From the NCBI GenBank assembly GCA_009693785.1, contig SHWP01000030.1, forward strand, positions 1 through 43,806: a stretch of 43,806 nt of DNA, given 5' to 3'. The notes below the pieces were generated by a model that saw only the letters and a list, made by a program, of their open reading frames with translations, was not told the DNA's origin and did no database searches. A program made the position numbers and the translations under genes. This DNA is from Rhodospirillaceae bacterium. Lineage in GTDB: Bacteria; Pseudomonadota; Alphaproteobacteria; Rhodospirillales; Rhodospirillaceae. Of this stretch, positions 15,883 through 23,736 are shown piece by piece; within the stretch, counting starts at the first letter, position 1, and each line of letters starts with the position of its first letter.

Positions 15883-16893
15883 CTACATCTTTGGCTTTTG
15901 CGCAGCGTAAGCTTTTTTGCCGTCTTGGGCGATGTCCCAAATTTTCTGAGCGTCGCCGCCAATTTTATCGATTAGTTGCCGCGTCACGGGCGCAGTCGCT
16001 TCGCGCCAACGGGCGCGCTGGTCAGGAGTAATAGTGTGTACGGTAAAGCCCATGCCGGCCGCACGCGCCAGGTCTTCGGTTACTTCTTCCCGGGTCCACT
16101 GCCGCGAAATATTCATCGGAATCCAAGACTCAATCAGAATCTTGCGTTGATCGGCAGGCAGCGCATCAAGCCAGCTTTTACGCAACACGATCACCGAGGT
16201 GGCAAAAGAGTGGTCGGTCAAGGTGATGTGCTTGGCATCGTTGGAAATGCCGGTGCGTACATACATGACTGTGCCGGTCTCGCCAGCTTCGATCAGGCCT
16301 GTCTGCAAGGACGACACGATATCGGTGAAGGCCAACGGAATCACATCGGCCTTGAGCGACTGAGCAAACAGCTGAGCCGCGTCGCTGGAGGAGACCCGGA
16401 AGCGGCGGCTCTTGGCGTCTTCTGGCACAATAATCGGCGTTTTAGACCACACCTGGCTAAAGCCAATTTCATCCCACGATAGGAAGTGCACATCCTTTTC
16501 GGCGAACATTTTGGCGTAGGCGGGAAACAAAAAATTATCCATCACGAAATCGGCTTCGGGATAGGCGTCGAACAAATATGGCGCATAAAGAACCGCCATC
16601 TCTGGCACCACCGTGGCCGTGACCGCACCCGACCAGTTCGCGATATGCACGCGTCCACGGCGGATGCCAGCCACCAAATTTTCTTCAGCGCCCAGCTCGC
16701 CGTAGACCAGCATTTTCATTGTGAGCTGGCCGCCTGAGTTTTTCTCGACATTGTCGCGGTAGGTCAGCCACTTTTGCTCGCCCCTGGTGTTGCGAAAGCC
16801 AGTACCGCCGGCAGTGACGTCAAGCGCGATAGCCGTGCTTGCAACTGCTATCGATAAAATCAACGTGAGCAGGACTCGCGTAACATTCGCCAT
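15883..16893 (-). CDS. dctP: TRAP transporter substrate-binding protein (DctP family), orphan
   Basis: This 336-residue periplasmic binding protein starts at 16893 with GGTGA upstream and a Sec signal peptide (hydrophobic residues about 7-23). The DctP pattern is visible: GELGAEENLVAGIRRGRVHI, YLFDAYPEADFVMDNFL, then FRVSSSDAAQLF around the conserved substrate-binding Arg. It is clearly homologous to the DctP at 36201-37202 (shared VDFV/ADFV-DNFL and HT-TPDQRA-W segments). No DctQ or DctM gene adjoins it. It is flanked by VOC genes on both sides (35 and 26 bases), so its ligand may be a substrate or precursor of these enzymes. Confidence 0.88.
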   Translation of the reverse strand: MANVTRVLLTLILSIAVASTAIALDVTAGGTGFRNTRGEQKWLTYRDNVEKNSGGQLTMKMLVYGELGAEENLVAGIRRGRVHIANWSGAVTATVVPEMAVLYAPYLFDAYPEADFVMDNFLFPAYAKMFAEKDVHFLSWDEIGFSQVWSKTPIIVPEDAKSRRFRVSSSDAAQLFAQSLKADVIPLAFTDIVSSLQTGLIEAGETGTVMYVRTGISNDAKHITLTDHSFATSVIVLRKSWLDALPADQRKILIESWIPMNISRQWTREEVTEDLARAAGMGFTVHTITPDQRARWREATAPVTRQLIDKIGGDAQKIWDIAQDGKKAYAAQKPKM

Positions 16894-16919
16894 GAATTCA
16901 CCAAATGAAATTGTGTGTC

Positions 16920-17957
16920 TCAAGCCTGAAGCAAGGTCCAAGCATAGCCGTCCGGGGCCGAGAACGAAAAGGCCGCAGTGCCGAATTCGTCGGACTGAAT
17001 TGCAGTCACGTTCTTGGCTCCGCCATGCTTGCGGTACGCCATCACAGCCGCGCGTGTGGCGATAAGATCGTTCATGCGGGCCGTGTATAAGCAATAGCCT
17101 AAGTGACCCGGCCTTGATTGCTCACGAAGGTCTGGTTGCGTCTGGGCATTGTGGATCATGAACACGCGCAAGCGGCCCGGTAATTGCGTCTCGGGGGTTT
17201 CGCCGCTCGCGGGGTCTTCAAGATCGAATTCGGTGAAGTGTTCGCCAGGCGCTAAGTCGAAGAAGTCAGAGGGCGTATAGCCAGGCTCATATTCGATATG
17301 GACCTTCTTGCCACGCCTAAACCCCAAGACGTCATCGTAAAAATCAAACAGCGATATGTCCTCGCCCGTCACCACCAAGCCCATGTGGCAACCCTCGCTG
17401 GTGCGCATCAGCGCATCGGCGGCCACGGTGCCATAACGGCTGATGTCGATGTTAAATCTCTGCATCGTCACGATACGGGCCTCGGGCAGGGTCATCTGAA
17501 AATTATGCGAGGCGCGAATAGGCCCAAAGAAAGGCTTCTGTTTGTAGCCGCGAGCGGTCGAGCGCACATTGATCAATGGGCCGCGCAGCTGGATGTCTTG
17601 ACCTTGCTGCCGGGCGGTCTCGGCGTGGTTGAACCCATTCATGATGTCGTCGGTCTTGTGCACCGACCAGCGCGACCCCGTGGAGCGCAAGGGAGCGTGT
17701 CCTAGGCCCGTTCCAACCGGCATATCCCAACGCAACAACCGGATGAGCCCGTGCGTGGCCTTGCCATGATGCAGTCGAACGCTTTCGAGCGCGGAGGTTA
17801 CTCCGTATAGCTCGGTCGATGCGGCGGCCTCCAGCCGTCCGCGCGGCCCCGGCACGTATCCGAATGCGCGCCAAAACGCCAAAGCCTGCTCAAGGTCGGA
17901 AACCCCGACCGCAATTTCATAAAGCCCACCGATTAAGTTCGACTTATTGCTGGCCAT
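16920..17957 (-). CDS. Two-domain VOC family protein
   Basis: This 345-residue cytoplasmic protein has two VOC modules. The first begins GLYEIAVGVSDLEQALAFWR (11-30). The second begins around C190-H191 (HMGLVVTGEDISLFDFYDDV) and ends with FSAPDGYAWTLLQ. The size and two-domain layout recall extradiol dioxygenases, and H191 is in the right place for a metal ligand. However, the last strand carries Thr where the metal Glu normally stands, so dioxygenase function is unproven. Its start lies 31 bases from the divergent kinase-like gene. It is probably the first gene of a unit with the orphan dctP and the exported VOC gene. Confidence 0.8.
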   Translation of the reverse strand: MASNKSNLIGGLYEIAVGVSDLEQALAFWRAFGYVPGPRGRLEAAASTELYGVTSALESVRLHHGKATHGLIRLLRWDMPVGTGLGHAPLRSTGSRWSVHKTDDIMNGFNHAETARQQGQDIQLRGPLINVRSTARGYKQKPFFGPIRASHNFQMTLPEARIVTMQRFNIDISRYGTVAADALMRTSEGCHMGLVVTGEDISLFDFYDDVLGFRRGKKVHIEYEPGYTPSDFFDLAPGEHFTEFDLEDPASGETPETQLPGRLRVFMIHNAQTQPDLREQSRPGHLGYCLYTARMNDLIATRAAVMAYRKHGGAKNVTAIQSDEFGTAAFSFSAPDGYAWTLLQA

Positions 17958-17988
17958 TGCGACCTGCCCCAGCTAAACGACTGAGCGT

Positions 17989-19014
17989 ATGTCTCAGGCC
18001 TATGCCCGAAAGGCAAGGGCAGGCCCGCAGGGGTGGTGCGTGATATTTCCTGTTTTTCAGTCCGTTCTTGATTCCACCGCGCTTGGTGCCGAAGTGGCGC
18101 GCCGCTATGGCCTTGCGGGGCCTATACGCTGCCGGCTGATCAGCCGAGGCATGAACGACATTTATGAGGTGCGCAGCGGCGCGCAGCGTTTCGCCCTCAA
18201 GGTCGCGCGCGCGGGTAAGTGCTCCGACGCCGAGTACAGTTATGAGCAAGCTTTGGTTGTGCATTTGGCCCGCGCCGGATTTGTCGTGCCTGCTCCCCAG
18301 CAACTTAAACCCGGCGAACTCTTTTTCACGCTCGAAGCCCCCGAAGGCCCGCGGCAAGTCGTGCTGATGCGCTGGCTCGATGGCGTGCCGTGCAACAGCT
18401 CCATGACGCTGAATGACGCCCATCGGTTGGGCACTTACCTGGCGCGCATGCACGAAGCCTCCATGGGGTTTTCCTATCCAATTCACCGCTCCCCCAACAG
18501 CGAGGCGAAAACGCGCGAACGGCTGCCGATGCTGCTCGAAATGGTAGGCGATGACCGCGAGACATCATTGCTCTTACGGCGTGCGGCTGAAGCCGCCTAT
18601 GCGCGTATCGAGGCCATCGACCCTAGCAGTGCCGGGCGCGGGGCCATTCACGGCGATTTTCAATACGCCAATATCATGACCATGGCCGATGGCGGCATGG
18701 CGGTGTTTGATTTTAGCGATTGCGGCGAGGATTTTTTCGCCCGCGACCTAGCCACTTTTTTTTGGCGCGCGGATTTCGATGGCGTCGGCGACAAGCTCAA
18801 TGGGCCCTTCGTTGCAGGCTACGAATCGGTGCGGCTCTTAAGCCCCGCCGAGCGCGCCGCCCTACCGCTGTTTCGTGCGGCCCGCCACCTGCTGATTACA
18901 GCGAGCTTCGCGCATTATGTGAACCGTGTCGGGCCCATTCCGGGCTTTGATGGCAACTTGCGCTATTACCTCAGCATGATCCGGCTTTACTGCGCGCAGG
19001 CGGGGTTGATTTAA
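17989..19014 (+). CDS. Aminoglycoside phosphotransferase-family kinase
   Basis: This 341-residue APH/choline kinase-type protein has a probable ATP-binding Lys (K71 in RFALKVARAG). The Brenner motif HGDFQYANI lies at 221-229, with catalytic Asp223 and Asn228. The metal-binding Asp is in VFDFSDCG (about 241). This branch includes homoserine kinase-like enzymes and small-molecule kinases, and the natural substrate is unknown. The ATG at 17989 has no good ribosome binding site. A GTG at 18040 preceded by AGGGGTGG would give a product 17 residues shorter that starts at the family's usual N-terminus. The stop overlaps the stop of the convergent gene by 4 bases. Confidence 0.82.
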   Translation: MSQAYARKARAGPQGWCVIFPVFQSVLDSTALGAEVARRYGLAGPIRCRLISRGMNDIYEVRSGAQRFALKVARAGKCSDAEYSYEQALVVHLARAGFVVPAPQQLKPGELFFTLEAPEGPRQVVLMRWLDGVPCNSSMTLNDAHRLGTYLARMHEASMGFSYPIHRSPNSEAKTRERLPMLLEMVGDDRETSLLLRRAAEAAYARIEAIDPSSAGRGAIHGDFQYANIMTMADGGMAVFDFSDCGEDFFARDLATFFWRADFDGVGDKLNGPFVAGYESVRLLSPAERAALPLFRAARHLLITASFAHYVNRVGPIPGFDGNLRYYLSMIRLYCAQAGLI

Positions 19015-19748
19015 AGTCGGTCGCTTAACTCGACCAATTCATAAGCCGTCATCATGTAACCGCTGACGCTGCCCTTCAGGAACGTATAATTGCCATCGGC
19101 CGTGACCCAAACCTCGTAGATGGGGTGTTCGACGGGCAACCCGTGAACTTCCCCAAAACGAAAATGTAAGGCGTCAAACGCACCTGCCTTCACAGTGACT
19201 TTATCGCGATCCACCAACGATACCGAGGCTGACACCAACGAAATGCTGGGCCCCGTGGCACCGCGATGATCGGTCGAGGACACGACAAAGCGCGGCAGGG
19301 TTTGTGTTTGCGGCCCCTTCAGGTCGAATAATTTAGTCACCCAGCCGTCATTGAAAATGGCATGGCCGCCAAACATGGGTGAGGGTCCGCTCAAGGGCCA
19401 GCGTTGGCTCATGCGGCCCTCGACAGAGGTGAACGTTTCACATTCGGCTTCCGTGTCGGTAAATCGGAACCAGCCCGAGCCGCGAAACGTATCGCCCACG
19501 GTGATGCGGATGAACGCGTCCGTCGGCCGCCATTGCGGGTCAAGATTGAGCTGCTCGAAGCGCAGTACACTGGGCCGGTCGTCGATCTCGGCGTGGGCGA
19601 TGAGCGAGCGCCGTCCATCATTATGGATCACAACCGTGAAAACCTCGCGGCCGCGCTCGTGCCCCATCCGGTCGGGCTTGTTTGATGTGTAGGCGATGCG
19701 TCCGCGGATGATTTTATGGTCGCGTTGCAAATATTCGGGAAGGGCCAT
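19011..19748 (-). CDS. Unrecognised protein, tandem paralogue B
   Basis: This 245-residue soluble protein has no signal peptide and no family I recognise. It is the second copy of a tandem pair with 19758-20525. Shared blocks are QRDHKIIRGRIAYTSNKPDR, HAEIDDRPSV, VTVKAGAFDALHFRF, EVWVTADGNYTFLKG and GYMMTAYELVEL. Alternating hydrophobic strands and the KVTVKAG-FDA-HF pattern suggest a beta-sheet or barrel-like lipid- or ligand-binding fold distantly reminiscent of DUF3108, but this is only an impression. It starts 9 bases after the stop of its paralogue, so the two are translated from one mRNA. Confidence 0.75.
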   Translation of the reverse strand: MALPEYLQRDHKIIRGRIAYTSNKPDRMGHERGREVFTVVIHNDGRRSLIAHAEIDDRPSVLRFEQLNLDPQWRPTDAFIRITVGDTFRGSGWFRFTDTEAECETFTSVEGRMSQRWPLSGPSPMFGGHAIFNDGWVTKLFDLKGPQTQTLPRFVVSSTDHRGATGPSISLVSASVSLVDRDKVTVKAGAFDALHFRFGEVHGLPVEHPIYEVWVTADGNYTFLKGSVSGYMMTAYELVELSDRL

Positions 19749-19757
19749 CTGTACGTC

Positions 19758-20525
19758 CTAAACTTTTGGTGGCGTGACGTCTTTGAAGTCAATCAGCTCG
19801 TAATAAGTTTGCATATATCCGGCCACGCCACCCTTCAGGAAGGTGAACTCGCCGTCGGCTGTGGTCCAAATTTCATATGGCGGGTGTTCAGTCGGCAGTT
19901 CCTTCGAGCCGGGGAATTGGAAGTGATATGCATCGAAGGGGCCTGCTTTCACCGTTACTTTTTCTTTGCCGACGTAACCCAAGTGCATGTTGATGGCGTA
20001 GAACAGCGGGCCCGTAGCGCCGCGATGATCGGGCGATGACAACAAAATCTGCCCGATGTTCTGCACGCCGCCCTTGGCGATGTCGTAGTGTTTGAAGTGC
20101 CAGCTATCACAAGCGATGGCGTGGTTTTGAAAGGTCTTAAGCGGGGCTTTCAGCGCATACTTTTGCGACACGCGGCCCTCGGTGGCCGTGAACGTTTCAC
20201 ACTCCGCATGGCCATCGTAAAACTTCATCCAGCCCGTACCCATGAATTTGTCGCCTACCGTCAGGCGCATCATGCAGTCAAGCGGCAGCCAGTCTTTGTC
20301 CAACGAATAGACCGCATCGCGATGCACGCTGGGCCGGTCGTCGATTTCGGTATGCACCGTGATGGTACGCGAGCCATCGCCATGAACGACGAGAGTATAA
20401 AACTCGCGGCCGCGTTCTTGGCCCTTGCGCTCGGGCTTGTTGGAAATATAGGTGATCACGCCGTTATAAACCTTGTGATCGCGTTGCATGATCGATTGGC
20501 CTGCGGCCGGTGCTGCGGTACTCAT
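19758..20525 (-). CDS. Unrecognised protein, tandem paralogue A
   Basis: This 255-residue soluble protein is the upstream partner of 19011-19748. The two align over their whole length with an estimated two in five residues identical (by eye). Conserved blocks here are MQRDHKVYNGVITYISNKPE, HTEIDDRPSV, GWMKFYDGHAECETFTATEG, SSPDHRGATGP, KEKVTVKAGPFDAYHF and EIWTTADGEFTFLKGG. GAGAGGGA precedes the ATG. Function is unknown. Conserved Asp, His and Arg in the EIDDRPS and DHRGATGP blocks could form an active or ligand site. It diverges from a small YCII gene 89 bases away. Confidence 0.75.
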   Translation of the reverse strand: MSTAAPAAGQSIMQRDHKVYNGVITYISNKPERKGQERGREFYTLVVHGDGSRTITVHTEIDDRPSVHRDAVYSLDKDWLPLDCMMRLTVGDKFMGTGWMKFYDGHAECETFTATEGRVSQKYALKAPLKTFQNHAIACDSWHFKHYDIAKGGVQNIGQILLSSPDHRGATGPLFYAINMHLGYVGKEKVTVKAGPFDAYHFQFPGSKELPTEHPPYEIWTTADGEFTFLKGGVAGYMQTYYELIDFKDVTPPKV

Positions 20526-20614
20526 GACATCCCTCTCAAAATTGTATTTGTTCTTTGGCGGGCTGCATCATACGTTTTAAGCCAGCAGAGGCAACGGCAA
20601 CTCAACCCGCGCGC

Positions 20615-20914
20615 ATGTCTTATCTTGCTCACTTCGAAGATCATCCCGCCGTGTTGCATCTTAAGCGCGCCCATGGCGAATCCCACAGGGCCTATTTGGC
20701 AATGCATGCCTCCATCATCCTGGCCGAGGCCTCGCGATTTGCCGATGACCTGGGCAATCCCACGGGCGCCATGTGGTTGATCAACACCACCGACCGCGCC
20801 ATTGCTTTAAAATTGTGCCACGCCGATCCTTATTGGACCTGCGGCGTTCGCAAAGACGTTGCCTTGGTGGCATGGGTCCCTGGGCCCTACGACTTGCGCG
20901 CGGCCCATTGCTAA
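20615..20914 (+). CDS. YCII-related small protein
   Basis: This is a 99-residue protein from the ATG at 20615. An upstream in-frame ATG at 20555 would add a poorly conserved leader. The layout agrees with the YCII fold: a start strand (MSYLAHFEDHPAV), HAxYLAMHASIILAEA-like central helix, DRAIALKLCHADPYWTCGVR with the typical DPY, and a last strand DVALVAWVPG. YciI-type proteins are dimeric alpha/beta-barrels with a suggested His-Asp active site and mostly unknown reactions. The larger exported protein at 25036-25893 carries two domains of the same family. It is convergent with the amidase, 11 bases away. Confidence 0.7.
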   Translation: MSYLAHFEDHPAVLHLKRAHGESHRAYLAMHASIILAEASRFADDLGNPTGAMWLINTTDRAIALKLCHADPYWTCGVRKDVALVAWVPGPYDLRAAHC

Positions 20915-20925
20915 GGTGTTTGTGC

Positions 20926-22338
20926 TTAAAATCCCGCCGGTTTCATTGCCCATCTGGCGGCTTGCTCATAGGCCGCAGCGATCTGCAGCGCTGTTAGGTC
21001 ATCCCAAGGCCTGGCAGTGATTTGCAGGCCCATGGGCAGGTTGTCCTTGGTCAGGCCCATGGGCACCGATACGGCGGGGGCCCCCACGTAATTGGCTATG
21101 GCTGTAAAGGCCGTAAGAGTTTTTGGCATCGCCTGCTGAAATGAGAACGCTGGGCAGGGTGTGGTCGGCGTGACCAACGCGTCCACCTCGGCGAACAGGA
21201 CATTGGCGATGGGTTGAACGCTGCGGATGGCCTCGAACGCAGCCGCTAGCTTGGGCGCGCTTTGCTGCTGGCCAAAGGCAACGCCCTCGCGGAAAATTTG
21301 CGAAAACCCTGTTGGCTTTTCTTCCAATAATTTTGCGTAATACACGGCTAAGTCCGCCTCGATCACCAACATGGCTTTGGGGCGAATCTGGTTATGTTGA
21401 TATCCCGCCAGCTTTACATCGACGATGGTTGCACCGAGTTTGCTGAGTTGCGTCAATGCGGCTTCATAACATGCAGCAATGTCGGCATGCAGCGGGCTTG
21501 CAGCAAACGTATCGAGATCGCGCAACCGGCCAAGACGCACCCCACGCAACGACTTCGGGGTCGTAAAGACAGCCGCTGAAGGCTTGGGCGATGAGCGGCT
21601 AAAGGGGTCGGCCGTATCGGGCCCGGCCAACACTTCAAGTATCAGCGCCAAGTCGGCCACCGAGCGCGCCATGGGCCCCACATGATCGAGCGACCAGGCC
21701 AGCGGCACAACACCGCGCGTGCTCACCAGCCCATGTGTGGGCTTCAGCCCCGCAATGCCACAAAACGATGCCGGAATGCGGATCGAACCCAATGTATCGG
21801 TGCCCAATGCGGCTGCGCATAAACCCGCGGCCAAGGCAGCCCCCGACCCACCCGATGAACCGCCTGGCGTGTAACCTTCGCGGTGCGGGTTGTAGCAATA
21901 CCCATAGGCTTCGTTGGCCGTGGTGGCGCCATGCGCGCCCTCATGCATGTTAAGCTTACCCAAAATCACAGCGCCAGCGGCCTTGAGCTTTGCGGCCACA
22001 GCTGAATCGCTGCTGGCGATGTGACCACGCCGGGCTTCAATGCCTGCGGTGGTGGCAACCCCGGCCACATCAATGTTGTCTTTCAGTGCAATGGGAATAC
22101 CGTCGAGCGGCCCGTGAGCGCGGCCGGCTTTGCGGCGTTGATCCGAGGCGTTGGCGGCGGCCAAGGCCTGATTTGGCATCACCGTAATGAAGGAATTAAT
22201 TTTACGGTCGTGCGTTGCGATGCGTTGAAGGTAATGCTCGGTCACGGTGCGTGATGTGATCGCGCCACCGGCCAATAATGCATCGATCTCAGTGACGGTT
22301 TGGAACGCCAAGTCGTTCTTGTGCGGATCGGCGTTCAT
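20926..22338 (-). CDS. Amidase signature family hydrolase
   Basis: This 470-residue protein has the complete Ser-cisSer-Lys triad of the amidase signature family: K86 in PIALKDN, S161 in TPGGSSGGSGAA, and nucleophile S185 in GTDTLGSIRIPA. Members hydrolyse amides, acylated amino groups or the Gln in GatA. GatA itself is unlikely, since no GatB or GatC is adjacent and the gene belongs to a catabolic unit. Its ATG overlaps the ligase stop as ATGA (22335-22338), implying translational coupling. It is the last gene of the acyl-CoA series and may release a free acid for the ligase encoded just upstream. Confidence 0.9.
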   Translation of the reverse strand: MNADPHKNDLAFQTVTEIDALLAGGAITSRTVTEHYLQRIATHDRKINSFITVMPNQALAAANASDQRRKAGRAHGPLDGIPIALKDNIDVAGVATTAGIEARRGHIASSDSAVAAKLKAAGAVILGKLNMHEGAHGATTANEAYGYCYNPHREGYTPGGSSGGSGAALAAGLCAAALGTDTLGSIRIPASFCGIAGLKPTHGLVSTRGVVPLAWSLDHVGPMARSVADLALILEVLAGPDTADPFSRSSPKPSAAVFTTPKSLRGVRLGRLRDLDTFAASPLHADIAACYEAALTQLSKLGATIVDVKLAGYQHNQIRPKAMLVIEADLAVYYAKLLEEKPTGFSQIFREGVAFGQQQSAPKLAAAFEAIRSVQPIANVLFAEVDALVTPTTPCPAFSFQQAMPKTLTAFTAIANYVGAPAVSVPMGLTKDNLPMGLQITARPWDDLTALQIAAAYEQAARWAMKPAGF

Positions 22339-23735
22339 GCGTTTTTGAACCGCTCGTCAGAGAGTCGCTTCGGTTTCTGGCGTTTCTCGACCTCGGTCAA
22401 GTCCGCCAACGCGCCGGGTTTGTGCAGTTCGACAATCATCTCCACGCCGATGCGGGTTTTTAACAAGGTCGAAAACGCCTGCTTTAACCCCTCACTCGGT
22501 ACGGCATCGGTTTCGATCATCACGACCATGTCGTCGCGGCCTTGGGCGTCGCGCGTGGCGCGGCAGAAAAATTCGCCTTTGAATTCTGGCCGCTCGTTCA
22601 ACACACCGCCAATGCCGTGCGGGAACACATTGATACCGCGCAGCTTCACCATGTTATCAGAGCGGCCAAAGATGCCTTGGATGCGCCGGAAGTTCAGCGC
22701 TGTACCTGCGTTGCTAGCATAATACGCCGAGACATCGTGGGTGTTGAAGCGGATCATAGGATAGATGTCGTCTTTGAACAGCACCGTCGTGACAATATCG
22801 CCCGATTCGCCGTCTTTCACCGGCCGGCCCGTATCGACATCAAGAATTTCCACAAAGTGCGCGTCTTCCCACACATACATGCCGTTATGATCGGGTCCTT
22901 CACTCGAGATGATGCCGGTATCACCCACACCGTACCAATCGAAGCACTCGGCTCCACCCCACATCTCGGAAATTTCTTTTTTATTCTCGCGGCCAAAGTG
23001 GCCCGAGATCATGCGGATTTTGATATCACGCCCAGGAATTACGCCTTCTTCACGCGCCACTTGCGCGAGGCGTTTCACATAGTCGATGAAGCCCACGATC
23101 ACGGTGGCGCCAAAGCGTTTCATCAATTGAATCTGCTGCACCGAACGGGTTTCCACGCCCGTGCCTGCCGACATGAAAGTGGCATTGGTGAAATGCAGCA
23201 CGGCTTCACGCATGTAGTGCCCGGCATTCACCATGCCGTGTCCATAGACCGAGTGCACCACATCGCTGCCGGTCATGCCTTGCCAAATGTAAGCGCGTGC
23301 AACCAGCAAGTTTTGCATCTCGCGAGTCTTGGGCCCAAACAGCAACACTTGCGGTGTGCCCGTGGTACCCGAAGTGGTGTGCATCACCGCCGGAAAGTGG
23401 TTGGGGTCGGCAAAATCCAGCCCTCCGAAATCGCCAAAGGGAGGTTTTTCGGCCAGGCTATCCATCAGGTCTGATTTCGAGAACACGGGCAGTTTCTCGA
23501 TATCATCAAGCGACTTGATATCGCCGGGCTTAGCGCCGGCTGCGCCCCATAGCCGTTGATAAAACGGAATTTGCCAGGCGCGGCGCACGCAATTCATGAA
23601 CAAGCGGTTTTGCTGGGCGCGTATCTCGTCGCGGCTGATCTTGGAAAAGCGTGCGACGAAGTCCTCACCGATCGGGTGATCGGTGAGCATCTGGTTGAGG
23701 TCGAGGGCTGCGAAGTAGGGGGGAAGCTTGGGCAT
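22335..23735 (-). CDS. Phenylacetate-CoA ligase-like adenylate-forming enzyme
   Basis: This 466-residue AMP-binding protein is of the PaaK branch. TTSGTTGTPQ lies at 120-129 (P-loop of adenylate-forming enzymes), and there are conserved blocks around GVGDTGIISSEG and DIVTTVLFKDDIYPMIRFNT. The C-terminal domain includes FGRSDNMVKLRGINVFPHGI, typical of PaaK. PaaK-type ligases activate aryl-acetic, benzoic and other carboxylic acids to CoA thioesters. The specific acid is not predictable. The gene starts 1 base after the acyl-CoA dehydrogenase stop and overlaps the amidase start, so the three are tightly coupled. Confidence 0.88.
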   Translation of the reverse strand: MPKLPPYFAALDLNQMLTDHPIGEDFVARFSKISRDEIRAQQNRLFMNCVRRAWQIPFYQRLWGAAGAKPGDIKSLDDIEKLPVFSKSDLMDSLAEKPPFGDFGGLDFADPNHFPAVMHTTSGTTGTPQVLLFGPKTREMQNLLVARAYIWQGMTGSDVVHSVYGHGMVNAGHYMREAVLHFTNATFMSAGTGVETRSVQQIQLMKRFGATVIVGFIDYVKRLAQVAREEGVIPGRDIKIRMISGHFGRENKKEISEMWGGAECFDWYGVGDTGIISSEGPDHNGMYVWEDAHFVEILDVDTGRPVKDGESGDIVTTVLFKDDIYPMIRFNTHDVSAYYASNAGTALNFRRIQGIFGRSDNMVKLRGINVFPHGIGGVLNERPEFKGEFFCRATRDAQGRDDMVVMIETDAVPSEGLKQAFSTLLKTRIGVEMIVELHKPGALADLTEVEKRQKPKRLSDERFKNA

Positions 23736-23736
23736 C

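Noticed and set aside
22542..23474. Plus-strand open frame of 310 codons
   Set aside because: It is antisense to the well-conserved PaaK-like ligase. The His/Arg/Ala-rich composition is typical of a shadow in G+C-rich DNA.
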